A DNA stretch of 64,000 nt, taken from Combretum micranthum. Lineage: Eukaryota > Streptophyta > Magnoliopsida > Myrtales > Combretaceae. Each line of letters begins with the position of its first letter. The first letter of the stretch is position 1. The DNA lies in assembly GCA_024138025.1 (NCBI GenBank), contig JAMXBD010001362.1, positions 326,777 through 390,776 on the forward strand, in the 5' to 3' direction. Under the pieces are notes generated by a model. That model worked only from the letters and a program-made list of their open reading frames with translations, was not told the origin of the DNA and did no database searches. Below, in pieces: positions 1 through 11,341 of the stretch. A program made the position numbers and the translations under genes.

Positions 1-12
1 AATAATTAATTG

Positions 13-3000
13 TGTAAACTCGGAACTACAAATTTGTACGTATAAACAACTTAGAGCTTTGTAGTTATTCAGGCAAATTCTATTTCAATAAAACTCTTAA
101 TTAACCATTATAAACATACTTTATACTAATATTTGTTAAAATTTTGTGAACTAATATTTGATAAAACATTTTAGTAAAATAGAAAAAAAATGAAAATTAA
201 ATCCAAACCGCAGCAAATCATGGAACAGAGCATGGAGCAAAATTTGCAGAGAGTTTTCACGTTGGAAAAAGCAGATCCAATCACGAACAAGAGAACTCCA
301 TGCACGGAACAGAAGGAGTCGGTCAGCACAACTTTTCCATGCTGCAGGAGCCTCCTCACTGAACAAGAGTCGGCTACACATTGGATTCACGAACTGAGCC
401 ACTGGAAGGTTGCTTTGTTGAAGAATTCACACACGGACGGTAGCTCACGTTGAATATCACGAACAAAGCAGGAGTCGGAGCAGATGTAGGGGACCCACAG
501 CACACCTTGGCTATAGAAATTTCCACACAAGAAACAGTGGATTTCGTTGCTATTAAATACGTAATATAATCCCCCAAATTGCAGCATTTGCAGCTCCACG
601 TACAACACCTAGGCCATGGAGGAGGAATTAGCTAAAGTCCGCGCAACCATGTTGCAAATTCCACATGAAGTAGGGGACGCCACAGAAACAGAGGAATCGG
701 TTGCTTGGAGACTTCTCCACGTGCGGAACAAGCCCCCACGTATAGTTGCAGCAAGTCCTTCACGTTGCAGCAATCCACATGTGAAACAGAGGACACGGGC
801 AGAGTATCACACTGGAAGAAGAAGAATTTCGACTGCATCAACTTATAATTCACGTCCTCAATATTTGCACAAATTGGACTCCAATTTCAATAAGACAATG
901 ACCCAACATCCAATCATCAAATCCCAACATAGACACACATTAAATACAAAGAAATTCAGCTCAAACAAGTGAAGAAACAACTCCAAATGGCCAAGTATTT
1001 TATCGAGGAAACAGCTGCAATATGGGAGAAAAGTTCAACCAAAAACGCAGTCCATTACACAAATCAGCTCCGGTTTAGGAATAATTCTAGGCTTAGCTAA
1101 TGCTGATATTTTTACCAAACAACCACCAATAGTAGGCCTTATATAGACACTTCAAACACCATTTATTAGCTAGAAAGAAACAAGAGAATCTGAACAAAAA
1201 TCCATGCAAACCAAGGGGAAAAACAACAAATAAACTGCAGCAAAAAAGTGGAAATTGGCCATTGTTTTCACACGAATTCTAGCCCGATTTTAACCCAATT
1301 TTCTTGCAACTTGAGCCTCAAAATTACACACATAAACAACCTTAATTAACTAAAACAAACACAATTAATGCCCCTTAAAATCAGCCATAAATTTCATACA
1401 AATTCATAAAATTCATTCTCAAATTCGCATAAAATTCTACCCGAGAATTGATATCAAAAACTTGATTTTTTCAAGTCCAAAACACTCTCTTTTGTGTCCT
1501 AATTCTATCCTAACATTATTAATATATATAGGCTTGAGTTAGCTACAAATTTAACCCTCAACTCCCACAAATCTACTCTAAAAATATAGCTACAAGTGGA
1601 AATTCGAACAACCTTTTTCCTTGGTGTTTCCCTGATTTAGACAGCCTTGAAGAGTCCTAAAACCAAGTAGAAAACCCTTGTTTTTCCTTCCTATCTTTTA
1701 TCTAAATATCAAACACTTTAAGAACACCAAATCCCTTCCTTCAACAACATCAAAAACCAAGTTAAATGGCCTTGGTTTATCATAGATTCAAGTTGGAATC
1801 TAGGCTCAACAAGGTAAGAAAATAAAATAGATATATATGTTAGTTTAGCTAGATTAGATTTTCCTTAGTTACTCACTTTCTAAACTTTCTCTTTAGATCA
1901 TTAATTTCATCAAGAATGAGGAGCTAAGTCATTCTATGATCCAATCAAGGTAAGAATTGCGTTAAGTTCAAATATTCGTTATGTTGATTTATAAGAATTT
2001 GTCTTATAAATTTATCAAGAATAATATAATGGTATATTTATGTTATTTAGACTATTTAGTATATAAATACATCAAATTGAATATTTTTAAGTGTAGAAAT
2101 TCAAATTCTAGAAAGGAAAAGCCAAAACCATACCTAAACTACAACAAGCTAAATTGAACTTTAAATAACTCATGTAGACCGTTGGAAAGAAAATAAACTG
2201 TATTGATGTGTTTGTTTTAAGCCAAAAAGGACCCCTCCAATGGAAAGAACACGAAAAATCCTATGAAATCGACTATTTATTTGTTAAAAACGGATAAGGA
2301 ACGAATTATATATTGCAAAAGCAAAAATTAAATTACTGCTGCTAGATTTATACGAACAGAATGGGATGTTCTTGCCTTTTTGTCCCCTTAATGGCTTTGT
2401 TTGATAAAAATAACACCACTAATGAATTGTACTGAAAATACTATGAAAACGAATATTTATTCATCAAAAGCGGACTAGAAATGAGTTAGATATGATCAAA
2501 ACAAGTTTTAACTACAGTTATTAGGATTCACTTGAAACCTGTGCATGTGTTTCATAAATCTAAAATTGTACAAGTCTCTTTTCTCAAAAATAATTCTACT
2601 ACTAAAAAGTATTCGAAGAGTACTATCAAATCAACTATTTATACAAAGAAATCGGATTTAAAACGAATAACAAATCACAAACTAGAAAATCATTCAGTTT
2701 ACACTCTTAATAAACCAACATCAATTTTACTGTTATTCTTATAAGTATGATTATAATTATTACTATTAATATTACTACTGAGTATAGTATTCAATATTGT
2801 TGATATTTTCATCGTGAGTCATGAATGATTATTAATACTGTTATTTTCACGTTAACGCTACTATATTTATATTATCATCGATACTATTATTATTTTTGTC
2901 ACTAATATTATTATTTACTAATAGTATGAAGATGATTATCATTATTATACCTGTATTTATTACTAATATTAATATAAACGTTTAAAACTAATATTACTAA

Positions 3001-4742
3001 TAATATTGTAGTATTAAACTTAGTTTGTTTTGTAATAAGAATGAAACTGAAGTATAATAGAAATTTGATATATCTAAATACGATTTTTTATAATTCTTGA
3101 AAGATATAGATACTAGAACATACACTTAAATAAATAAAAATACTAACTTAAGAGACAGATAAGGTTGACAGGCAAAGAATTATTAAATAAAAATCTTCTA
3201 CTGAAAGCAATAGGATTTAAGAAAAAGAAAAACCCTTTAAATAAAATATAGCTAGCAACTAAAATCAAGGAAAGCAAAATGAAAACAAATAACAGATAAA
3301 TATTCTTTATTATAAGAATTAAAACCTTAATAAAAACTATACCAAATACCAATACGGAATAGTTAGGCACCTATAAGGATTCAATTAAATTACTTAACGA
3401 TGCGATAATTAAAGTAACGAGTTTATTCTAATGTCCGACGATTGGAATCAACGCCTTTAATTCTAGGAAGACTTCTCTTACAAAATAGCCCAATAATAAA
3501 TCTCTGTTATTTCCTTTCATAGGAGAATAAATCAATTCCCGAACTTCCGGTAGCTTATACAACAGTTTAGCAAGGACCTCAGGTGAGTAACTTGACTTTA
3601 TCACATTGTTTGTACTTATAGTATAGTTGCATTTGGAATATTATATATTCAATTGATATGCATGCGGGATTGGGAATAATGCATGATGCGTAGTGTATGA
3701 TTGAATGGCAAATTATCATAATATAGTGATAATTCTATTGTATGATAATGTTGTATGAAACATGTTGATGACCGTCTGTAAATCATATGATCGCCTTAAA
3801 CTGGATTAATAACTACTGGTACTATAAATGAAACGGACATGCATTACATGATTTGCATAAACTGCATTTGGAGATGTGGCAGCCTACTACGTGTTAGTGT
3901 TTCGGTTCTCTGGTAATGCTTGGTTTTTCTAGGCAAGAGGCTAGTAGTTCTACGCAAGATTACCTTTGTTCCTTGATTCCATGGGAACTAACTGGAAATG
4001 AAGGACGCCGCCCATGGTATCGCTGTGAAATGACTAACACTTAGTGGAGTTTCTAAGGTTAAAACAGGAATTGAGTGCCTAAAGTGTAAAGAGACAGTTA
4101 CAATGAGGATGTGGCATTCCTGTATACTTAGTTTCTCCTGGGTAGGGGCCATAGTATCGAGTTCCTTCAACCCCGATGAGAGGGCGTAAATCTTCATCCT
4201 ACTTTGGATTCTAGATCATCCAAGCTTGTAATGTGCATATGATTGATTATTGCATTACAAATGATTGATAATTATACTTGTTTATTATTCTTTGATGTGT
4301 GGTTTGGTCAGGTTATCTCACTGAGCCTGTGGTTCGCTTACCCCCCAATAGTTTTGTGCAGGATTATTACTAGCTGGGATTGGGCTAGAAATGTGTGAAG
4401 AGAGCTTCTCCAATGAACTCTATGGAAGATAGAGATATAGGATATGGTAAATTTAGAATGTAAACTAGATAAATGTTATATTGTTGAAATTTGTAAGTTG
4501 TAGTTTGAAACCCATTTTCACTATTTGGTAGGGAATACCGATTCTTGCGATCTTGGTAGAAATAGAAAATCGGATTCCATAGTTGAATCATGTAATATAT
4601 TATATCATTTATATAATAAACACTGATAAATAAATAAAGTCTTGTACACTCTGACATACAAGATGGCTCTCATGTTACGGGTGCACATATGATATAATAG
4701 CTTTAGATAAATCCTACTAGGCCCCTATTTGGAGTCGTGACA
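13..4742 (+). repeat. Family A LTR-like element, copy 1
   Basis: The right end TTTGGAGTCGTGACA at 4742 and the internal motifs (GGTGAGTAACTTGACTTTATC at 3582, CTAACACTTAGTGGAGTTTC at 4033, GAGGGCGTAAATCTTCATCC at 4179) match copy 4 in the same order and spacing. A candidate left end, TGTAAACTCGGAAC, lies at 13 and resembles the TGTAAATCCG and TGTAAACTCCC ends of copies 4 and 5. No target duplication is found (AATTG versus AGTAC), so the left border is uncertain and the 190-1000 block may be foreign. No coding capacity. An ATT-rich tract occupies about 2740-3010, as in copy 4. Probably a solo LTR of a large gypsy-type element. Confidence 0.5.
2740..3010. repeat. ATT-rich low-complexity tract in family A copy 1
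   Basis: Imperfect TTATTATTA-type sequence. A similar, longer tract occupies 24890-25600 in copy 4 at the corresponding position. Confidence 0.7.
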
Positions 4743-4849
4743 AGTACAAATACATACAGAAAACAAAATATCTGGTTTAGATGTAGTAAAATATAAAAGA
4801 GAACGAAATTAAACGTTTATTCAATTTTTCCTTCATTTTCTTGCCTTGA

Positions 4850-5700
4850 GAATCAAGATCTAATATGGCAAAGAACTCATTGGAGTAGCAACTTTCTTTG
4901 TATTTGCATATCCAAACTTTTTCAATATTTGTTTAATGTAATTCTGTTGGTTAATGAAAATTCCTTCTTTTGTTTGTTTGATTTTTAATCCCAAGAAGAA
5001 GTTTGGTTCACCCATTATGGACATTTCAAATTATGCCTGCATAAGCTTTGCAAAATCTTGATAATATTTTTCATTAGTTGATCCAAATATTATATCATCA
5101 ACATAAATTTGTACAACTAATATATCATCATTATAATGCTTTATAAATAAAGTTGTATCAATTGTACTTCTTTAATATTCACTTGAGATGAGTTATTCAC
5201 TGAGTCTCTCATACCAAGCTCTAGATACTTGTTTAAGTCCATACAAGCTTTTCTTAACTTAAAAACATATTCAGGCTTAAAAAGATCCTCAAATCTAAGA
5301 GGTTGTTCAACATACACATTTTTTTTATATAACCATTAAAAAAAGGCATTTTTCACATCCATTTGAAACAACTTAAAATCCTTAAAACAGGCATAGGCAA
5401 GCATAAAGTTATAGCTTTAAGTTTAGCAACATGGCATGTGTTTCATCATAATCTATACCTTCTTCTTGTGAATATCTTTTAGCTACAAGCTTAGCTTTAT
5501 TTTTGATGATTTTTCCATTTTCATCTAACTTATTTTTAAAATCCCATTTAGTACCTATAATTGATAGGTACTACGTTCCAAACAATATTCCTTTGAAATT
5601 GACTTAATTCCTCTTGCATTGCATTGCATTGCATTGATCCAATTGTTATCACTTAATGCTTCATCAATATTACTTGGTTCAATTTCAGACAATAAAGTAA
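4850..5700 (-). pseudogene. Copia reverse transcriptase fragment
   Basis: Minus-strand readings in several frames give VYVEQPLRFEDL, the catalytic VQIYVDDIIFGSTNEKYYQD-type region near 5045-5120 (YVDD), FFLGLKIKQTKEGIFINQQN near 4950-5010, and KKFGYANTKKVATPM near 4870-4920. These are consecutive motifs of copia RT. Stops and indels break the frame. It is truncated at its 3' end. Confidence 0.8.
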
Positions 5701-6099
5701 AGTGATTTTCAAGTTCTTGTAACATAGATTTAGTTTTTATTCCCGATTTTATATCACAAATAATTAAAATAGGGGATAGGATGATTTAAATTTCCAGGTT
5801 TTTGAACTTTGGGTTTATCAAGTTTGATTTCCATATTACCTTCTACTTTAGTCTCTGCATTATTAGATTTTAGGATTTCTTCATATGGTTCTTCCTTTTT
5901 AATTATACTAGCTCTAGGTTATCTTCCTTCGCATGTATAAATGCATCATCATCATTAGAATCGTTTTTCACTTCATCAAGAAAACTCACATTAATAGATT
6001 CTTCAACTATTTTTGTTGTTTTATTAAAGACATGATATGCTTTACTAATTTGTGAATCTCCTAAAAAGATTGCTTCATCTGATCGTTCATAAAACTTAC

Positions 6100-6800
6100 C
6101 AAGACTATTTGCATTCTTTTTTACAAAACAAATGCATCAAAACACGTGAAAATATGAAACAGATGGTCTTCTAACACGAAACAGTTCATATAATGTTTTT
6201 GTAGTATTAGCTCGAATATACAGTCCATTCATTCTATAGCAAGCAATTGCAATAGCTTCAGCCAAAAAATATTCAGCTATTCCATTTTCATTTAACATAA
6301 AACATGTCATTTCTTGCATTGTTCTATTTTTTTTCCTTTCAACTACTCCATTTTGTTGAGGTATATATGGTGCTGAAAAATTATGATTTATTCCATGTCT
6401 TCACAAAAAGTTATAAATAGAGCATTATCAAATTTTTTGCCATGATCGGTTCTTAAAGCAATAATAGAACGTTCTTTCTCATTTTGAATTTGTTTAAAAA
6501 TATTTTGAAACATATCAAAAGTATTATATTTATGTTTTAGAAAAAGCACCAACGTGAATCTTGAAAGGTCGTCAACAATCACAAGTCCATATTTATTTCC
6601 CTCTAAACTTAAAGTTCTTATAGGTCTAAATAGATCAAGATGTAACCGTCCAAGAAGTCTTTTTGTTGAAATCATTCTTTTCCTTTTATGAGAAATTGAA
6701 ACCATTTTGTTCTTTAAACAGATTGCACATTTAACATCATGCTTTACACTAATTCTAGGCAAACCATAACAAAATTCTTTTTATAAAATTTTTCTAGTTG
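6100..6800 (-). pseudogene. Copia integrase fragment
   Basis: 6388-6762 carries CAICLKNKM (end of the zinc module), HLDLFRPIRTLSLEGNKYG with the first catalytic Asp, VDDLSRFTLV, and LRTDHGKKFDN with the second Asp. 6137-6319 continues with MLNENGIAEYFLAEAIAIAC and RRPSVSYFHVF, the usual end of the copia integrase core. A frameshift near 6320-6400 separates the two; the catalytic Glu region lies at that break. Confidence 0.85.
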
Positions 6801-6976
6801 GTTAAAGTTCACATGACCAAGCCTTTTTATGCTAAACATGTATTCATTCATGGTCATAAAATAGCACTCAACATTCGTATCAGAAGGTGTAATTAGATAT
6901 ATGTTCCTTTTTATAAATCATTCAAATAATTTTACGCCTTTAGTATTGTAAGCATAATATTTACTTTTCTCAAAGA

Positions 6977-7195
6977 TCATTTTATACATAATTGACTTAT
7001 ACTCAATAGATTATGTTTTATTCCCTTTACTAAAGAAACATTTTCAATCAAATATGGAGGATGACCAATCGTACCTGTTCCTATTATTTTACATTTGTTG
7101 TTATCCTTGAATCTTACATATTCTTTTTCTTTCCACATTATGTTAATGAATAAGGATGCATCTCCTGTCATATGGCCTAAACACCCACTATCCAA
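6977..7195 (-). pseudogene. Copia aspartic protease fragment
   Basis: It begins MDSGCLGHMTGD, matching the copia protease signature D-S-G-C-S-R-H-M-T-G-D with two substitutions, and ends with VKGIKHNLLSISQLC, the conserved block after the protease. A stop follows. Confidence 0.85.
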
Positions 7196-7369
7196 ATACT
7201 AAATTCCTTTTGTTTTCGCTCTTTGTTCCTATAATTATGCATAAGAAGGTGATCAAACCTTTTTAGAAAACCCAAACAAGCTTGGGTCCTTGATAAGTCA
7301 AGCTTGTCTTTTCTTGTTTCTTAATTTGATGTGTACTGAGCTTGTTTCTTTTGTAAAAGCAATATTATT

Positions 7370-9000
7370 CTATGTGGCCAAATTTATTACAAAAGAAACA
7401 CGTATAAAAAGGTGCATTATACCTTTGATTTACCTGTTGACAATGATTTCATCTTGGATATAACTTACCATATCCATACTTGTAGTCTCTGCTATACCTT
7501 CTGAATGGATACTTATGTTATTGAGGGTACCTTCTAAAGTATCCCTTGTTGTTACTGTTCATGCATTTTTTAACAGGTTCCTTGTTTTTAAAAAATTAAG
7601 TATTCATAGATTTACTTCTTTAACAAACACAGTCTTTTTCACATTATTAGATGAGCTACCATGTTCATATCCAAGTCCATGTTTAAAATTTGCAGGTCTT
7701 TGACTATTTATGAGCATATTTATCCTTTTGTCACTTTCGTTAAATTTAGGTGTTTTTTATGGTTTGTGATAAATCTTCAGCTCTTACTTTTAGATCTTTA
7801 ATTTCATCCTTCAAAACGCCATCCTCTTTTCTTAAAACATAAGAATTAACATGTATTGTTTCATTATCATTCTCATCAACAAGCAATTTGTTTGTTTGGC
7901 TTAAAACATCCTTTTCATTTTTCAAAGCTTTATTTTCTGCATCTAGTTTAGATATCTTCATGTCAGCCTTTTTAAGAGCCTTTAGAAGCTTTTTCATTTT
8001 TGTATACATTGCATTAGTAGACATATCAGCTTCAGATTCAAAATTTACCTTAGATGTAGCCATCAGACACAAATTGGCTTCTTCCTCATGTTCACTTGCA
8101 GCTTTTGAGTCAGCTTTTGAGTTAGCTTCTAATTCGTCCAAGTCGCTTGAAGTTGCCATCATTGCTCGACTTTTTTCTTCTTGAATTTTTCCATCTTTTT
8201 AATCAAAATTGGATACTCATATTTGATGTGTCCTGGTTTCTTACATTCATAGCATATAATCTTCTTCTCTTTTTTCCTTTTCCACATTTTCCCTAAAGCT
8301 TTTTCCTACATCATATTTGTTATATTTGCTGAAATTTTTGAATTTCTTACATTTTGTTTTCTTCATCAACTTATTGAATCTCCTAGCAAGAATGTTGATA
8401 CCCTCAACATAATTGTTGTTCTTATCAAAGTTAGATTCGGCTATTCTTTGTTCTTTAAATGCTATCACCTTTGAGTTGCTTTCGGGTTCTTTAGTTTGTT
8501 GATATGTGATTCATATGCCATCAGCTTCTTCCTCAGTTAGCTAAGTGTAAGCTTGTTTAAGTTTTGTGTTTCTTCTATAGTTGTTTTCTTAGTGTCCCAT
8601 GACTTTGGCAAGATCCTCAATATTTTCCTAACAAGATCAAGATCTTTCAGTTTCTTTCTAAGAGATTAGTTCATTAGTTATAGTAGTAAAATGATTAAAT
8701 GCATCCTTAATTTTCTCATTGGGTTTAATTTTAAATAATTCATATCGTTGCAGCAATATTTTTGTTTCCCTAATAGTATTGATTCCTTCATATGTTTTAG
8801 ATTAAGTATCCCATATTTCTTTAGCTGTATCGTAAGAAGAAACCAAGTAAAATTTAGATGGTGCAATAGTAGTGAATAACAAATTCTTGGCCTTGTTATT
8901 TTTCTCAACAAGCTTTAGTTCGACCTTAATGAACTCAATACCCTTTGCTCTTGTCACTTGATTATCTCCAATAGCGATTACTTGCAACAAAGCATGGTCA
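7370..9000 (-). pseudogene. Copia gag (SIRE-type), fragmented
   Basis: Several minus-strand frames give consecutive gag parts. 8802-8990 has LQVIAIGDNQVTRAKGIE and DTAKEIWDT. 8247-8468 has INILARRFNKLMKKTK. The region near 8205-8262 encodes ECKKPGHIKYE (zinc knuckle with the last Cys changed to Tyr). 7746-8162 is a 138-residue acidic, Ala-rich, coiled-coil segment (NLCLMATS, then Lys/Leu-rich heptads). Near 7370-7400 a second Cys-rich run (CFFCNKFGH) is readable. No continuous frame survives. Confidence 0.8.
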
Positions 9001-9133
9001 CAGCCTTAATATAAGTGGACATATGCATTTTCTAGTACAACTAATTCATGCCATCAAAGTATGAAGCTTTATTGATTGCAACGTTATTCTCAGCTATAAT
9101 GAAGTGGATCACTCAATTAAGTAAAAGCGGTCT

Positions 9134-9145
9134 GCTCTGATACCA
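9134..9145 (-). other. Primer binding site of the SIRE-like copia
   Basis: On the minus strand this reads TGGTATCAGAGC, complementary to the initiator Met tRNA 3' end, directly internal to the LTR end GGACCCAACA. Confidence 0.88.
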
Positions 9146-9147
9146 AT

Positions 9148-10140
9148 TGTTGGGTCCAAAAAGTAACCTAGGGGAGGGGGTAAATTGGTTGCTTAAAAAT
9201 TTAAACTTGCTTTTTATAAATTTTAAACACAACTCCAATTAGTTATTTATAATCTAAGGCTTTAAATTGAATTTACAAACACAATTATAAACAAACAACT
9301 AAGTAAATGCACAAAAATAAAAGAGTAGAGTGAGAGAAGTTTGTGCAATGATTTATAGATGTTCTGCCTTGTACATCAGTCCTTCCTTCTTACTCTAAGC
9401 CGGGGAATCGATATTCCTTACTAGTATATTCTACTATATCCAATCAAAAATAAGATTACAAATAGTGTCTTCAATCCTCTCAATCAGCCTTATGCTAACA
9501 CTTAGCCATCTTTGATCTCAGAGCCTACTTGTAATCTAATTCTAACAAAATAATCAAAAGAGAATGAGGAATAAATAATTGAAAAAAATCCTCTTAAAAG
9601 TTTGGTGCAAGGAATATAAAAATGAATGTGGTAGAAATTTTATACAAAGTATGCTCCGTATTTTTGCAAAAGATGAGAGCTTCTTTGTATTTTTATATTT
9701 CTTAGGTTTATTGGTATATATCTTCACATTTCCAATGGATAGGAAAGGACAGTTTGAATGTTGGAGATAAGATTTGTTTCGGATATTTTGTGTCTTGCTG
9801 TTGATGAAATTTGCTTGTATAAGTCATTGGTTCTTCCAACAGGAAAAAATAAATAAAGCTAACCATTTAAGATGATGTTTGTTTCCTGATAACATGCGCC
9901 AAATGTAGATTATATCTTCTATGCTTTTCTCAAATTCAAAATCATTACTTGATCAGATACATGTTAATGAAATCTGTGTATAATATCTTCAAGAATTGTT
10001 GAAAGAAAAATTGACCAAACTTGTTTCTGATATGTTTTACTTCATATCCCTATAACAACAACATATATATCTTGCTTTGTGTCATCTTCTAAGGATCTAA
10101 ACTTCATCTTGTCTTTAAACATGATTTTGGGATTTCAACA
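9148..10140 (-). repeat. 5' LTR of the SIRE-like copia
   Basis: Its inner border is fixed by the primer site: minus-strand end GGACCCAACA at 9148. The outer border is inferred at 10140 because the minus strand there starts TGTTGAAATCCC, giving a TGTTG...CAACA inverted pair and a 993-bp LTR, a plausible size for this lineage. The other LTR is lost, so no target duplication or LTR comparison is possible. Confidence 0.6.
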
Positions 10141-11341
10141 AAATAAATCTTTAGCATATTGAGCTTACTTGACATATATGAAACAAAATTGAATTTGTTT
10201 AAAAGAAAATTGAACTTGTTGTCAACAAAAAATCTTCAATGACCTTTAATTAAATGCAAACATAAATCTCCTAGATAATTTTAACCAACTTTATGGAACA
10301 TTTTTTGAATGTATCACCTAAATATATTCAACTTTGGAGTTGAGCCTTCAAATTAATGAAAGAATTTGAAGAAAACAAGATTTGCAATTTTCTATTTGAA
10401 TCTGCTGAAATATGTCCATCTAGCAAGTCTAACTTTTGAGTATTGTAGATTTCTAGACAAGCAATAGGTCTATCTCCTGAGTTACTTTCTAAGTGTTATT
10501 ATCTTCTTAGAAAAAAAAAAAAAAACTTTCTAGATAGTCTCTAAATTACTCTATGAGTTGGATCTCTCTCTAAAAAATATTTTCATAAAACTTCTAATTA
10601 TACTTGATTGTATATTTTTTAACTTGAAGACTGCACACTCAATAACTTTGTTAGTAAACATTAGTCTTTTTATTACCATCAAAACTAATTTTGAGAGAAA
10701 CTAACATGTATAAAGTCACTCAATTATTACTATCTCTCATTAAAATTATAGGCATATGGTCACTTTGTCAATGAGGCAAATGGAGTGTGATTAACTTAAT
10801 TTAGAAAGAGTCTTTCAATCTTCCATAATTTTGTTCTTTAATTTTCAAACATGCTTTCCCGGTTGGTTATTTAATTTCTTATCATTGACACCTAAATATA
10901 AAATGTTGTAGTTTCATTTATTATTTTCATATTTCAATGACTATATTTTATAAGTTTAGTTTATTTGTGCACAAACATCACGAATGCACCAACTGCTAGT
11001 TTATTTATTTATTTTAACCAAAAATTATAAAACATCTTTTACAAGATAAAGGACAACCATTTATTTTCTAAAACAAACATGGAAGCTTTTTTTAAATGTT
11101 TTATTATTAGCAAAAGTATGAAAAATATACCCTCTCCCTTTATCATCCCTCATTCTTCCTCAATTTGTCCTTTCAAAATATTATTGCACATAATGAATGA
11201 TTAAAACAATAAAAAATTAAATAAATAAAAGAAAACCATTAATTATATCAAGCAACAAGGAAGCTTTTAGACAAACTAAAATTTTTATTATCTTTCAAAA
11301 GTACATCCTTCTTCATAGCCAAAGTGGAAAAATGGATCTCT
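10141..11341. other. Intergenic, no supported gene
   Basis: AT-rich sequence with a poly-A run near 10510-10525. I see no gene or recognised repeat. Confidence 0.4.

Larger units (their letters stand above)
4840..10140 (-). mobile_element. Ty1/copia element, SIRE/Maximus type, 3'-truncated and decayed
   Basis: Read on the minus strand: 5' LTR (10140-9148), primer site (9145-9134), gag with two CCHC-like regions, protease, integrase and part of reverse transcriptase, ending near 4850. The order protease-integrase-RT identifies copia. The gag zinc knuckle (ECKKPGHIK) followed by an acidic coiled-coil segment containing ANLCLMATS is characteristic of the SIRE/Maximus lineage as I know it. The RT stops after the KVATPM motif; the rest of RT, RNase H and the 3' LTR are missing. 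Family A copy 1 ends just beyond, at 4742. Numerous stops and frameshifts are present. Confidence 0.88.

Noticed and set aside
190..972. Two plus-strand open frames (190-453, 616-972) in a less AT-rich block
   Set aside because: Neither matches a known domain, both have biased repetitive composition, and the block lies in the presumed left part of family A copy 1.
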